Shown one piece after another: positions 40,994 through 50,516 of a stretch of DNA of 64,000 bases. This DNA comes from Streptomyces piniterrae. Its GTDB lineage: Bacteria > Actinomycetota > Actinomycetes > Streptomycetales > Streptomycetaceae. The stretch spans positions 1-64,000 of the forward strand of contig NZ_SUMB01000010.1 of the NCBI RefSeq assembly GCF_005048155.1. The letters are read 5' to 3'. How positions within the stretch are numbered: position 1 is the first letter of the stretch; the number at the start of each line of letters is the position of its first letter. Both the position numbers and the translations under genes were made by a program. The notes beneath the pieces are model-generated. The model was not told the DNA's origin and searched no databases. It saw nothing but the letters and a program-made list of their open reading frames with translations.

Positions 40994-42079
40994 ATGTCTG
41001 CCAATTCCACTGTGACCACGACAAGCAGTCAGTGGCGCGGAATCATCGAGGAATACCGTGACCGGCTTCCGGTCAGCGACACGACCGAGGTCGTCACCCT
41101 CCGGGAGGGCGGCACCCCCCTGGTACCCGCCCAGGTGCTCTCCGAGCGCACCGGCTGCGAGGTGCACCTCAAGGTCGAGGGTGCCAACCCCACCGGGTCG
41201 TTCAAGGACCGCGGGATGACGATGGCCATCACGCGGGCCAAGGAGGAGGGGGCCAAGGCGGTCATCTGCGCCTCCACCGGCAACACCTCCGCGTCCGCCG
41301 CCGCCTACGCGGTGCGCGCCGGCATGGTCTGCGCCGTGCTCGTCCCGCAGGGCAAGATCGCGCTCGGCAAGATGGGCCAGGCGCTGGTGCACGGCGCGAA
41401 GATCCTTCAGATCGACGGAAATTTCGACGACTGCCTCACGCTGGCCCGCGGTCTCTCCGAGAAGTACCCCGTCGCACTTGTGAACTCCGTTAACCCGGTG
41501 CGTATCGAGGGCCAGAAGACCGCCGCCTTCGAGATCGTCGACATGCTCGCCGACGCGCCCGACATCCATGTGCTGCCGGTCGGCAACGCCGGCAACATCA
41601 CGGCGTACTGGCGCGGCTACAAGGAGTACGCCGCGGACGGCATCGCGAGCCGCACTCCGCGGATGTGGGGCTTCCAGGCGTCCGGCAGCGCGCCGATCGT
41701 GCGCGGCGAGGTCGTCAAGGACCCGCACACCATCGCCACCGCGATCCGCATCGGCAACCCCGCCTCGTGGGCGTTCGCCGAGCAGGCCCGGGACGAGTCC
41801 GGCGGCTTCATCGACGAGGTGACGGACCGTCAAATCCTGGCCGCCTACCGGCTGCTGGCCGCCCAGGAGGGGGTCTTCGTGGAGCCCGCCTCGGCCGCCT
41901 CCGTGGCCGGTCTGCTCAAGGCCGCCGAGCAGGGCAAGGTCGACCCGGGCCAGAAGATCGTCTGCACGGTCACCGGCAACGGCCTCAAGGACCCGGACTG
42001 GGCGGTGGCCGGCGCGCCGCAGCCGGTCACGGTCCCGATCGACGCGGACGCCGCGGCCGAGCACCTCGGCCTCGTCTAG
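40994..42079 (+). CDS. thrC: Threonine synthase
   Basis: PLP enzyme of 361 residues converting O-phosphohomoserine to threonine. PLP Lys71 in PTGSFKDRGM, STGNTSASAAAYA, and the phosphate-binding glycine loop VGNAGNITAYW; the end has TGNGLKDPDW. This is the short form typical of actinobacteria. The ATG has AAAGGA 7 nt upstream and follows hom by 8 bp, one transcription unit. A hairpin terminator lies 40 bp after the stop. Confidence 0.96.
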   Translation: MSANSTVTTTSSQWRGIIEEYRDRLPVSDTTEVVTLREGGTPLVPAQVLSERTGCEVHLKVEGANPTGSFKDRGMTMAITRAKEEGAKAVICASTGNTSASAAAYAVRAGMVCAVLVPQGKIALGKMGQALVHGAKILQIDGNFDDCLTLARGLSEKYPVALVNSVNPVRIEGQKTAAFEIVDMLADAPDIHVLPVGNAGNITAYWRGYKEYAADGIASRTPRMWGFQASGSAPIVRGEVVKDPHTIATAIRIGNPASWAFAEQARDESGGFIDEVTDRQILAAYRLLAAQEGVFVEPASAASVAGLLKAAEQGKVDPGQKIVCTVTGNGLKDPDWAVAGAPQPVTVPIDADAAAEHLGLV

Positions 42080-42419
42080 CGGCCACGGGCCCAGGGGCAG
42101 GTCATGTCCCTGGGCTGCGGGGGGCGGCGCGTCAGCCGTCACGCCACCCCCGTTCAGCAAATTGTGCAAAGGCCGCAAAGTCCGGAGAAGGCAGTCTCGG
42201 GGCACAGGATGGCGTGCGACACGCATCGTGCGCCTCCTGTGCGCCCTATGTCGTCACAGAACCTTCCTTCGATAGGCTGGCAGCCAACTCCCCTCCCCAC
42301 GGCATAACGCAGTGGTGTGCAGGGCAGGTCAGAACAGACCCCATGAACCGGCCGGGCGCCTCGGCGCCGCAGCGTTCTGGGGCAGTGCCGCAGCATCAAT
42401 CAAGGAGAGTCATCGAGCG
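42080..42419. other. 340-bp gap between thrC and thrB
   Basis: No gene is seen. It starts with a hairpin terminator (42119-42151), so thrB likely has its own promoter in the remaining 270 bp. Relative to its neighbours the middle part is AT-richer (around 42155-42175 and 42260-42290). Confidence 0.7.
42119..42151 (+). terminator. Terminator after thrC
   Basis: GGGGGCGGCG pairs with CGCCACCCCC (one C/A mismatch) around a 12-base loop. It separates the hom-thrC unit from thrB. Confidence 0.7.
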
Positions 42420-43337
42420 ATGGCCGGTCCCGCGTTCCGCGCCGCCGCCGTCCGGGTGCGCACCCCCGCTACCAGCGCCAATCTCGGTCCCGGCTTCGAC
42501 GCCCTGGGTCTGTCCCTGGGCCTGTACGACGATGTCGTGGTGCGGGTCGCCGACTCCGGTCTGCACGTCGACATCGCAGGTGAGGGGGCCGACACCCTCC
42601 CGCGCGACGAGAGCCACCTGCTCGTCCGGTCGATGCGGACGGCCTTCGAGGTGCTCGGCGGCCAGCCGCGCGGCCTGGAAATCGTCTGCGCCAACCGCAT
42701 TCCGCACGGCCGCGGCCTGGGGTCCTCCTCGGCCGCCATCTGCGCCGGCATCGTCGCCGCCCGCGCGGTGACCATAGGCGCCGAGCAGCGGCTGGACGAT
42801 GCCGCGCTGCTGGAGCTGGCCACCGAGATCGAGGGCCACCCCGACAACGTCGCCGCGTGTCTGCTGGGCGGCTTCACGCTGGCCTGGATGGACACCGGAT
42901 CCGCGCGGGCGATCCGGATGGATCCCGCCGATTCCATCGTTCCGGTGGTCTTCGTGCCCGGAAAGCCGGTGCTGACCGAGACCGCCCGCGGACTGCTGCC
43001 GCGTACCGTCCCGCATGTGGACGCCGCGGCCAACGCCGGCCGTGCCGCACTGCTCGTCGAGGCCCTGACCAGGCGCCCCGAGCTGCTGCTTGCCGCGACC
43101 GAGGACCGACTTCACCAGGAATACCGCGCCCCCGCGATGCCGGAGAGCGTGGCCCTGGTGAACCGACTGCGCGCGGACGGCGTCCCCGCAGTCATCTCCG
43201 GTGCGGGCCCCACGGTGCTCGCGCTGGTGGAGGAAGCCGCGGCCGACAAGGTCGCAGCTCTGGCGGGAGAGGGGTGGGCGGCCAACCGGCTGACCCTCGA
43301 CGCGGCGGGCACCTGCGTGCTGCCGCTCGCCGGGTGA
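42420..43337 (+). CDS. thrB: Homoserine kinase
   Basis: GHMP-family kinase of 305 residues phosphorylating homoserine with ATP. Motif 1: TPATSANLGPGFDALGLSL; motif 2, the GHMP ATP loop: IPHGRGLGSSSAAICAGI; motif 3: AVISGAGPTVLAL. The ATG has AAGGAG about 12 nt upstream, a long but only candidate spacing. It is separated from thrC by 340 bp with a terminator and precedes rho. Confidence 0.96.
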   Translation: MAGPAFRAAAVRVRTPATSANLGPGFDALGLSLGLYDDVVVRVADSGLHVDIAGEGADTLPRDESHLLVRSMRTAFEVLGGQPRGLEIVCANRIPHGRGLGSSSAAICAGIVAARAVTIGAEQRLDDAALLELATEIEGHPDNVAACLLGGFTLAWMDTGSARAIRMDPADSIVPVVFVPGKPVLTETARGLLPRTVPHVDAAANAGRAALLVEALTRRPELLLAATEDRLHQEYRAPAMPESVALVNRLRADGVPAVISGAGPTVLALVEEAAADKVAALAGEGWAANRLTLDAAGTCVLPLAG

Positions 43338-43707
43338 TCACACGGAGTGATCGACGATTGCCGGTCTTGGAGAGGGGGAATGTTTGTTGGATCCGGTAGT
43401 GTTAACCTCAAGTCAGTACTCGACGCCAGTGTGGCGCGGTGCTTCGTGTCCCCCATCGGGACCACTTTCTTCCGGGAGCCTCCCAAACTGCTTGGAGCAA
43501 TGGCCTGAGCAGAAGTGAGCACGCTCCGGAATTCGGCGTGACGAAGTCACTCTCATTCGCTCGCCGGAACCATGAATTGATCTCTCCGCCGTATCCGGCG
43601 GGACCACCGCCCCGGCTCCAATCCGAAAGACCAAAGGACCACAGCCGGACAGCACAACCGGTCGCCGAGCCAGACAGGCCGACGCCCGCTCCAGGGAAGG
43701 ACCCTTC
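43338..43707. other. 370-bp leader region of rho
   Basis: No gene. TAGTGT at 43395-43400 may be the -10 of a rho promoter, which would give an mRNA leader of about 300 nt. Long leaders are common for rho, which is often controlled by its own termination activity; here that is inference. A copy of GTGATC at 43334 and 43347 is the only clear repeat. Confidence 0.5.
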
Positions 43708-45792
43708 GTGAGCGACACCACCGATCTGATGGGCGTGCGCACCGATGGCAGTGCCACCGCGCCCGCCACGGACGCTCCCGCCGCGCCTGCCACCGGTGCT
43801 GCCACAGCCCCTGCCTCGCGGCGACGCCGTTCCGGCACCGGCCTTGACGGCATGGTCCTGGCAGAGCTGCAGCAGGTTGCCTCCGGCCTCGGCATCAAGG
43901 GCACCGCGCGGATGCGCAAGAGCCAGCTGATCGAGGTCATCAAGGAGAAGCAGGCCGGGGGCTCGGGCACCGCGGCCAAGGCCGACGCGCCCGCCGACAC
44001 CGAGACCAAGCCCAAGCGCCGTACCACGTCCAAGGCCCGCACCGGCGACGACGCGGAGGCCACCGGCAAGGCCGCCAAGGCCGACAAGGCGGGCAAGGCC
44101 GAGAAGGCCGTCGCCCAGCAGCAGATCGAGATCCCGGGCCAGCCGTCCCCCAAGGTCTCGGCTTCGCTCGACCAGGGAGGTGCCCCCACCGACGAGCAGC
44201 CGGCCGGCGAGCGCCGCCGGCGCCGGGCCACCGCCGCCGCGGGCAGCCCCGAGGCCGCTTCCGGCGACCTCAAGACCGAGACCAAGGTCGAGGCGAAGAC
44301 CGACACGACGGCGGCCAAGGCGGATGCCAAGGCCGAGACCGCGGTCGACACCGGCGAGGGCCGTCAGGCCAGGACCGGTGAGCGCCAGGACCGCGGCGAG
44401 CGCCAGGAGCGCGGCCCCAAGGGCGACCGCGGGGACCGTGGCCAGCGCGGCCAGCGGGACCGTGACCGCCGCAAGGGCGACGCCGGGGACGGCGGCGGCC
44501 AGGGCGGCAACCGCCAGCGGGACCGCCGTGCGGATGACGACGACGACTTCGAGGGCGGCCGCCGTGGCCGTCGTGGCCGCTACCGCGACCGCCGTGGCCG
44601 TCGTGGTGGCCGCGAGGACTTCGGCAACGAGCCGCAGGTCTCCGAGGACGACGTCCTGATCCCCGTCGCGGGCATTCTCGACATCCTCGACAACTACGCG
44701 TTCATCCGGACCTCCGGCTACCTGCCGGGCCCGAACGACGTGTACGTCTCGCTCGCCCAGGTCCGCAAGAACGGCCTGCGCAAGGGTGACCACGTCACCG
44801 GTGCGGTCCGCCAGCCCAAGGACGGCGAGCGCCGCGAGAAGTTCAACGCGCTGGTCCGGCTGGACACGGTCAACAGCGTGGCGCCCGAACAGGGCCGCCA
44901 GCGCGCGGAGTTCGGCAAGCTGACGCCGCTTTACCCGCAGGAGCGGCTGCGCCTGGAGGGCGAGTCGGGCGGTCTGACGACCCGGATCATCGACCTGGTC
45001 GCGCCGATCGGCAAGGGCCAGCGCGGTCTGATCGTGGCCCCGCCGAAGACCGGTAAGACCATGATCATGCAGGCGGTCGCCAACGCGATCACCCGCAACA
45101 ACCCCGAGTGCCACCTGATGGTCGTCCTCGTCGACGAGCGGCCCGAAGAGGTCACCGACATGCAGCGGTCGGTCAAGGGCGAGGTCATCTCCTCGACCTT
45201 CGACCGCCCGGCCGAGGACCACACCACCGTCGCCGAGCTGGCCATCGAGCGCGCCAAGCGCCTCGTCGAGCTGGGTCACGACGTGGTCGTCCTGCTGGAC
45301 TCCATCACCCGCCTGGGCCGCGCGTACAACCTCGCGGCTCCCGCCTCCGGCCGCATCCTGTCCGGTGGTGTCGACTCGACCGCGCTCTACCCGCCGAAGC
45401 GCTTCTTCGGTGCCGCGCGGAACATCGAGGACGGCGGTTCGCTGACCATCCTGGCCACCGCGCTGGTCGAGACCGGCTCGCGGATGGACGAGGTGATCTT
45501 CGAGGAGTTCAAGGGCACCGGCAACCTGGAGCTCAAGCTCGACCGCAAGCTCGCCGACAAGCGCATCTTCCCGGCGGTGGACGTCGACGGGTCCGGCACC
45601 CGTAAGGAAGAGATCCTGCTGGGCAGCGACGAGCTGAACGTCGTCTGGAAGCTGCGCCGGGTGTTGCACGCGCTGGACCAGCAGCAGGCCATCGAGCTGC
45701 TGCTCGACAAGATGAAGCAGACGAAGTCCAACGCGGAGTTCCTGCTCCAGATCCAGAAGACGACGCCCGGTATGAGCAACGGCAACGACTGA
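43708..45792 (+). CDS. rho: Transcription termination factor Rho
   Basis: Hexameric RNA helicase/ATPase of 694 residues. An N-terminal SAP-like helical part (LDGMVLAELQQVASGLGIKGTARMRK, split over helices) is interrupted before the RNA-binding domain by a very long (about 90-310) charged insert rich in Lys/Ala/Glu, then Arg/Gly/Asp (GDRGQRGQRDRDRR-like). Such inserts are typical of high-GC actinobacteria and give extra RNA binding. Then come the cold-shock-like RNA domain, the Walker A loop APPKTGKTMI, Walker B VVLLDSITR, and Q- and R-loops. GTG start with GGGAAGGA upstream. Confidence 0.97.
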   Translation: MSDTTDLMGVRTDGSATAPATDAPAAPATGAATAPASRRRRSGTGLDGMVLAELQQVASGLGIKGTARMRKSQLIEVIKEKQAGGSGTAAKADAPADTETKPKRRTTSKARTGDDAEATGKAAKADKAGKAEKAVAQQQIEIPGQPSPKVSASLDQGGAPTDEQPAGERRRRRATAAAGSPEAASGDLKTETKVEAKTDTTAAKADAKAETAVDTGEGRQARTGERQDRGERQERGPKGDRGDRGQRGQRDRDRRKGDAGDGGGQGGNRQRDRRADDDDDFEGGRRGRRGRYRDRRGRRGGREDFGNEPQVSEDDVLIPVAGILDILDNYAFIRTSGYLPGPNDVYVSLAQVRKNGLRKGDHVTGAVRQPKDGERREKFNALVRLDTVNSVAPEQGRQRAEFGKLTPLYPQERLRLEGESGGLTTRIIDLVAPIGKGQRGLIVAPPKTGKTMIMQAVANAITRNNPECHLMVVLVDERPEEVTDMQRSVKGEVISSTFDRPAEDHTTVAELAIERAKRLVELGHDVVVLLDSITRLGRAYNLAAPASGRILSGGVDSTALYPPKRFFGAARNIEDGGSLTILATALVETGSRMDEVIFEEFKGTGNLELKLDRKLADKRIFPAVDVDGSGTRKEEILLGSDELNVVWKLRRVLHALDQQQAIELLLDKMKQTKSNAEFLLQIQKTTPGMSNGND

Positions 45793-45821
45793 CGCCGGTA
45801 GCGACGTAGTGACGTAGCGAC

Positions 45822-45861
45822 ACAGAGCCCCCCTCGCCTCTCCCGGCGAGGGGGGCTCTGT
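45822..45861 (+). terminator. Terminator after rho
   Basis: Perfect 17-bp inverted repeat (ACAGAGCCCCCCTCGCC and complement) with a 6-base loop, 30 bp after the rho stop. One of the strongest hairpins in the window. Confidence 0.92.
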
Positions 45862-46123
45862 GCTGCCCGCCTGAGACGTTCGGCACAAGTTCGCCGGCCG
45901 CCGTCAAGATCCAGCCATGCCCCAAATCGGGGCGTAAGCCCAGGTGAGGCGTGCGGCAGCGGCCGGGCGTCGGGCGTCGGCTGACCCTGTTTCTAAGAAA
46001 GCCCTCATGTGGCGCTGTGCAACCCTTCCCGTCGACCTCCCGTCTGACTAGGCGCAACAGCCGTGACAGCACGGAACACGGTGACGGCGAGGGGTAGCCG
46101 AGACAACGAGGACTGAGGAGCAG

Positions 46124-47245
46124 ATGGCGGACAGCAACGGGACCAAGACGGCCGGAAGCCGTGCCCGCGGCATACGGGCCACGGGCCGCCGGCGCAAGGG
46201 TCCGACCCGACGCCGCCGCGCGCTGACCATCAGCCTGTGCGCGCTGGTCGGCGTCGTTCTGCTCGGCGGAGCCGGAGTCGGCTATGTCTACTTCAAGCTC
46301 AACGGCAACCTGAAGGGCGTCGACATCAACGCCGCCCTCGGCCACGACCGGCCGAAGAACGTCGACAACGGATCGATGGACATCCTGGTGATGGGGTCCG
46401 ACTCCCGGGCCGGCAAGAACGGGAAGTACGGCCGGGACGAGGGGGGCGCGCGCTCCGACACCGCGATGGTCGTGCACGTCTACAAGGGCCACAAGAAGGC
46501 CAGCGTCGTCAGCATCCCCCGCGACACCATGATCAAGCGGCCCGACTGCACCAAGGACGGCAAGGACGTCCCCGGATCGCAGCGGGCGATGTTCAACACC
46601 GCCTACGAGGTCGGCGGCCCGGCCTGCGCCGTCAAGACCGTCGAGTCGATCAGCGGGATCCGTATGGACCACTTCATCGAGGTCGACTTCACCGGGTTCA
46701 AGAAGCTCATCAACGCGCTGGGCGGTGTGGAGATCACCACCACCAAGGCGATCGACGACGACAACAGCCATCTGCACCTGAAGCCCGGCAAGCACACCCT
46801 CGACGGCGAGGACTCGCTCGGGCTCGTACGGACCCGGCACGGCGTCCCCGGCGGCGACGGCAGCGACCTGGGCCGTATCCAGCTCCAGCAGACGTTCATC
46901 AAGGCGCTGATGGACCAGGTCAAGAACGTCGGACTGCTGACCAGTCCCGCCAAGCTGTACGACGTCGCCGACACCGCCACCAAGGCCATCACCACCGACA
47001 CCGACCTCAACTCGGTCGGCGAACTGACCGGGCTGGCCAAGAGCCTGGGCGGCATCGGTTCCGGCAACATCGACATGGTGACGCTGCCGGTGACCTACGA
47101 CAAGATCGACCCGGACCGGGTGCTGCCGCTGGAGAAGCAGAGCCGGCAGGTCTGGGACGCGCTCCACCACGACCAGGCCATCCCCAAGTCCGCGATCAAG
47201 GACTCCGCGGGTGACAAGGGCGGTACGGGCACCTACGTGCAGTAA
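46124..47245 (+). CDS. LytR-CpsA-Psr (LCP) cell-wall polymer ligase
   Basis: Membrane enzyme of 373 residues that attaches wall polymers such as teichoic acids to peptidoglycan. A basic cytoplasmic tail (1-32), one TM helix (about 34-57), and the extracellular LCP domain (about 80-290) with DILVMGSDSRAG, ARSDTAMVVHV, VSIPRDTMI and LVRTRHGVPGGDGSDLGRIQ, which contain the Arg/Asp residues binding the lipid pyrophosphate. The ATG has GAGGAG close upstream. It is monocistronic, between the rho terminator and rpmE. Confidence 0.94.
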   Translation: MADSNGTKTAGSRARGIRATGRRRKGPTRRRRALTISLCALVGVVLLGGAGVGYVYFKLNGNLKGVDINAALGHDRPKNVDNGSMDILVMGSDSRAGKNGKYGRDEGGARSDTAMVVHVYKGHKKASVVSIPRDTMIKRPDCTKDGKDVPGSQRAMFNTAYEVGGPACAVKTVESISGIRMDHFIEVDFTGFKKLINALGGVEITTTKAIDDDNSHLHLKPGKHTLDGEDSLGLVRTRHGVPGGDGSDLGRIQLQQTFIKALMDQVKNVGLLTSPAKLYDVADTATKAITTDTDLNSVGELTGLAKSLGGIGSGNIDMVTLPVTYDKIDPDRVLPLEKQSRQVWDALHHDQAIPKSAIKDSAGDKGGTGTYVQ

Positions 47246-47398
47246 CCGGACAAGCCGTACGGCCGGCCGGGGAATAGTTGCGGACCTACCCCGGTTTTGG
47301 GAGATACGGCGAGTCCTGGCAGACTGGACCGTCGGCCCCGGTTCACGTGACGCAACCCGCGACACGACCCGGAGCGCTCCCGAACCTAGGAGAATCCC

Positions 47399-47620
47399 TT
47401 GAAGCGCGACATCCACCCGGAGTACGTCGAGACCCAGGTCAGCTGCACCTGCGGCGCGTCGTTCACCACCCGTAGCACCGTCGCCGGCGGCAGCATCCGC
47501 GCGGACATCTGCTCCGAGTGCCACCCGTTCTACACGGGCAAGCAGAAGATCATGGACACGGGCGGCCGCGTGGCCCGCTTCGAGGCCCGCTTCGGCAAGG
47601 CCGCGGCTGCCAAGAAGTAG
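47399..47620 (+). CDS. rpmE: 50S ribosomal protein L31 (zinc-binding form)
   Basis: 73-residue ribosomal protein: MKRDIHPEYVETQVSCTCG, then ICSECHPFYTGKQK. The CxC and CxxC cysteine pairs show it is the zinc-containing C+ type, the form that Streptomyces replaces by a Cys-less paralogue under zinc shortage. Start TTG with AGGAG 6 nt upstream. Followed by a strong terminator. Confidence 0.97.
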   Translation: MKRDIHPEYVETQVSCTCGASFTTRSTVAGGSIRADICSECHPFYTGKQKIMDTGGRVARFEARFGKAAAAKK

Positions 47621-47631
47621 CGACCCGCAAG

Positions 47632-47685
47632 GCGCCGGTTCCCGGTCGCCCCTGCCCAGGGGTGACCGGACCGGCGTCTTTATTT
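47632..47685 (+). terminator. Terminator after rpmE
   Basis: Long stem (GCGCCGGT...ACCGGCG outside, CCGGTC...GACCGG and CCCCT...AGGGG inside) followed by TCTTTATTT, an intrinsic terminator. Confidence 0.92.
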
Positions 47686-47816
47686 GACGGGGGACCGGGG
47701 TTCCCCCGATCTCGCAGAGTCGTACAGAGCTCCCGCCGTACGGGCGGAGCCCGGGGGTCGCCCCGGATGGACACGTCAGCCAGCCAGCAGCCGGCCAGTC
47801 AGCAGAGGAACCCAAG

Positions 47817-48896
47817 ATGTTCGAGGCGGTCGAGGAACTGATCGGTGAGCACGCCGATCTTGAGAAGCGGCTGGCCGACCCCGCGGTCCACGGCGACCAG
47901 CGCGAGGCCATGCGGCTCAACAAGCGCTACGCCGAGCTGACCCCGATCATCGCGACGTACCGCAGCTGGAAGCAGACCGGCGACGACATGGAGACCGCGC
48001 GCGAACTCGCCGCGGACGACCCGGACTTCGCCGACGAGGTCAAGGAACTCGACATCCAGCGCGAGCAGCTCACCGAGAAGCTGCGGCTGCTGCTCGTGCC
48101 CCGCGACCCCAGCGACGACAAGGACGTCATCCTCGAGGTCAAGGCCGGCGAGGGCGGCGAGGAGTCCGCGCTGTTCGCCGGCGACCTGCTGCGGATGTAT
48201 CTGCGCTACGCCGAGCGGGCCGGCTGGAAGACCGAGATCCTCGAGGCGAACGAGTCCGACCTCGGCGGCTACAAGGACGTCCAGGTCGCCGTGAAGACCA
48301 AGGGCGGGGGCGGCGCCACCGAGCCGGGACAGGGCGTCTGGGCGCGGCTGAAGTACGAGGGCGGGGTGCACCGCGTGCAGCGGGTGCCCGCCACCGAGTC
48401 GCAGGGCCGTATCCACACCTCGGCGGCCGGTGTGCTGGTCACGCCCGAGGCCGAGGAGGTCGAGGTCGAGATCGGCCCCAACGACCTGCGGATCGACGTC
48501 TACCGCTCCTCGGGCCCCGGCGGCCAGTCCGTCAACACCACCGACTCCGCGGTCCGCATCACGCACCTGCCCACCGGCATCGTCGTCTCCTGCCAGAACG
48601 AGAAGAGCCAGCTCCAGAACAAGGAGCAGGCGCTGCGCATCCTCCGCTCGCGGCTGCTGGCCGCCGCCCAGGAGGAGGCCGAGCGGGAGGCGTCGGACGC
48701 CCGGCGCAGCCAGGTGCGAACGGTTGACCGCTCGGAGCGCATCCGTACGTACAACTTCCCGGAAAACCGCATTTCGGACCACCGCGTGGGCTTCAAGGCG
48801 TACAACTTGGACCAGGTGCTCGACGGCGAGCTCGACCCGGTCATCCAGGCGTGCGTCGACGCCGACTCGGCCGCCAAGCTCGCCGCCGCCCAGTAG
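47817..48896 (+). CDS. prfA: Peptide chain release factor 1
   Basis: 359-residue factor ending translation at UAA and UAG. The PxT codon-reading tripeptide of RF1 is PAT in RVPATESQGR, and the peptidyl-hydrolase GGQ is in SSGPGGQSVNTTDSAV. The length is typical. ATG with GAGGAA 7-8 nt upstream. It precedes prmC, whose product methylates the Gln of GGQ; the two are 74 bp apart and probably cotranscribed. Confidence 0.97.
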   Translation: MFEAVEELIGEHADLEKRLADPAVHGDQREAMRLNKRYAELTPIIATYRSWKQTGDDMETARELAADDPDFADEVKELDIQREQLTEKLRLLLVPRDPSDDKDVILEVKAGEGGEESALFAGDLLRMYLRYAERAGWKTEILEANESDLGGYKDVQVAVKTKGGGGATEPGQGVWARLKYEGGVHRVQRVPATESQGRIHTSAAGVLVTPEAEEVEVEIGPNDLRIDVYRSSGPGGQSVNTTDSAVRITHLPTGIVVSCQNEKSQLQNKEQALRILRSRLLAAAQEEAEREASDARRSQVRTVDRSERIRTYNFPENRISDHRVGFKAYNLDQVLDGELDPVIQACVDADSAAKLAAAQ

Positions 48897-48970
48897 GACC
48901 GCACGACAAGACCGCACGACGCGCACCACCCGTAAGACCCTGTGAAGAAGCGCACTAGGAGGAAGGCCCC

Positions 48971-49816
48971 GTGAACCTTCTGCTCGCCGAGGTGGCCCAG
49001 GCCACCCAGCGGCTGGCCGACGCCGGTGTGCCCTCGCCGCGCTTCGACGCCGAGGAGCTCGCCGCGTTCGTGCACGGCGTCAAACGGGGTGAGCTGCACA
49101 ACGTCAAGGACGCCGACTTCGACGCCCGCTACTGGGAGGCGGTCGCCCGCCGCGAGGCGCGCGAACCGCTCCAGCACATCACCGGGCGTGCCTTCTTCCG
49201 CTACCTCGAACTCGCCGTCGGCCCCGGGGTGTTCGTGCCCCGCCCGGAGACCGAGTCGGTGGTCGGCTGGGCGATAGACGCGGTGCGCGCCATGGACGTC
49301 GTCGAGCCGCTGATCGTCGACCTGTGCACCGGCTCGGGCGCCATCGCACTCGCCCTGGGCCAGGAGGTGCCGCGCTCGCGGGTGCACGCCGTGGAGCTGT
49401 CCGAGGAGGCCCTGCGGTACGCCCGCAAGAACGTCGAGGGGTCCCGCGTCGTTCTCCATCACGGCGACGCGCTGACCGCGCTTCCCGAACTGGACGGGCA
49501 GGTCGACCTGGTCGTCTCCAACCCGCCGTACATCCCGCTGACCGAGTGGGAGTACGTCGCGCCCGAGGCACGCGACCACGACCCCCAGCTCGCGCTGTTC
49601 TCGGGCGAGGACGGCCTGGACACCATCCGGGGCATCGAGCGGACCGCACACCGCCTGCTGCGGCCGGGCGGCGTCGTCGTCATCGAGCACGCGGACACCC
49701 AGGGCGGCCAGGTGCCGTGGATCTTCACCGAGGAGAAGGGGTGGGCGGACGCGGCCGACCACCCCGATCTCAACAACCGGCCCCGCTTCGCCACCGCTCG
49801 CCGGGCGACGCCATGA
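48971..49816 (+). CDS. prmC: Release-factor glutamine methyltransferase
   Basis: 281-residue SAM-dependent enzyme that N5-methylates the Gln in the GGQ motif of release factors. The N-terminal helical domain ends in YLELAVGPGVFVPRPETE; SAM motif I is VDLCTGSGAIALAL; the catalytic substrate motif is NPPY in VSNPPYIPL. GTG with AGGAGG upstream. It follows its substrate gene prfA. Confidence 0.95.
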   Translation: MNLLLAEVAQATQRLADAGVPSPRFDAEELAAFVHGVKRGELHNVKDADFDARYWEAVARREAREPLQHITGRAFFRYLELAVGPGVFVPRPETESVVGWAIDAVRAMDVVEPLIVDLCTGSGAIALALGQEVPRSRVHAVELSEEALRYARKNVEGSRVVLHHGDALTALPELDGQVDLVVSNPPYIPLTEWEYVAPEARDHDPQLALFSGEDGLDTIRGIERTAHRLLRPGGVVVIEHADTQGGQVPWIFTEEKGWADAADHPDLNNRPRFATARRATP

Positions 49817-49868
49817 CCCCCGCCGCCCCGATGAACCCCACAACCGTTCCGCACCAGGAGGACCGCTA

Positions 49869-50516
49869 ATGGCACGGCGATACGACTGCAGCGACGCGAC
49901 CGACCGCGCGACCGGCCTGCGCGAGGCCGCCTCGGCCGTCCGCCGCGGCGAGCTGGTCGTGCTGCCGACCGACACCGTCTACGGCATCGGTGCGGACGCC
50001 TTCAGCGCCGAGGCGGTCGGCGACCTGCTGGAGGCCAAGGGGCGTGGCCGCGGTATGCCCTCCCCGGTCCTCGTCGGCTCCCCGAACACCCTGCACGGCC
50101 TGGTCACCGACTTCTCGGAGCAGGCCTGGGAGCTGGTCGACGCCTTCTGGCCCGGCGCGCTGACCCTCGTCGCCAACCACCAGCCGTCGCTGACCTGGGA
50201 CCTCGGCGAGACCCGCGGCACGGTCGCGGTGCGGATGCCGCTGCACCCCGTCGCGATCGAGCTGCTGACCGACTTCGGCCCGATGGCCGTCTCCAGCGCC
50301 AACCTCACCGGCCACCCGTCCCCGCAGGACTGCGACGCCGCGCAGGAGATGCTCGGCGACTCGGTCTCCGTCTACCTCGACGGCGGCCCCACGCCCGCCG
50401 CCGTACCGTCCTCGATCGTCGACGTCACCGGCAAGGTCCCGGTGCTGCTGCGCGAGGGCGCGATCAGCGCGGAAGAGCTGCGCAAGGTGGTACCCGAGCT
50501 CGAGGTGGCCAATTGA
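49869..50516 (+). CDS. L-threonylcarbamoyladenylate synthase (TsaC/Sua5-type)
   Basis: 215-residue YrdC-domain enzyme that makes threonylcarbamoyl-AMP for the t6A37 modification of tRNAs reading ANN codons. YrdC motifs: VVLPTDTVYGIGADA, TRGTVAVRMPLHP and SSANLTGHPSP. No C-terminal Sua5 domain is present, so it is the short TsaC form. ATG with AGGAGG 6 nt upstream. The stop overlaps the next start (TGATG). Confidence 0.93.
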   Translation: MARRYDCSDATDRATGLREAASAVRRGELVVLPTDTVYGIGADAFSAEAVGDLLEAKGRGRGMPSPVLVGSPNTLHGLVTDFSEQAWELVDAFWPGALTLVANHQPSLTWDLGETRGTVAVRMPLHPVAIELLTDFGPMAVSSANLTGHPSPQDCDAAQEMLGDSVSVYLDGGPTPAAVPSSIVDVTGKVPVLLREGAISAEELRKVVPELEVAN

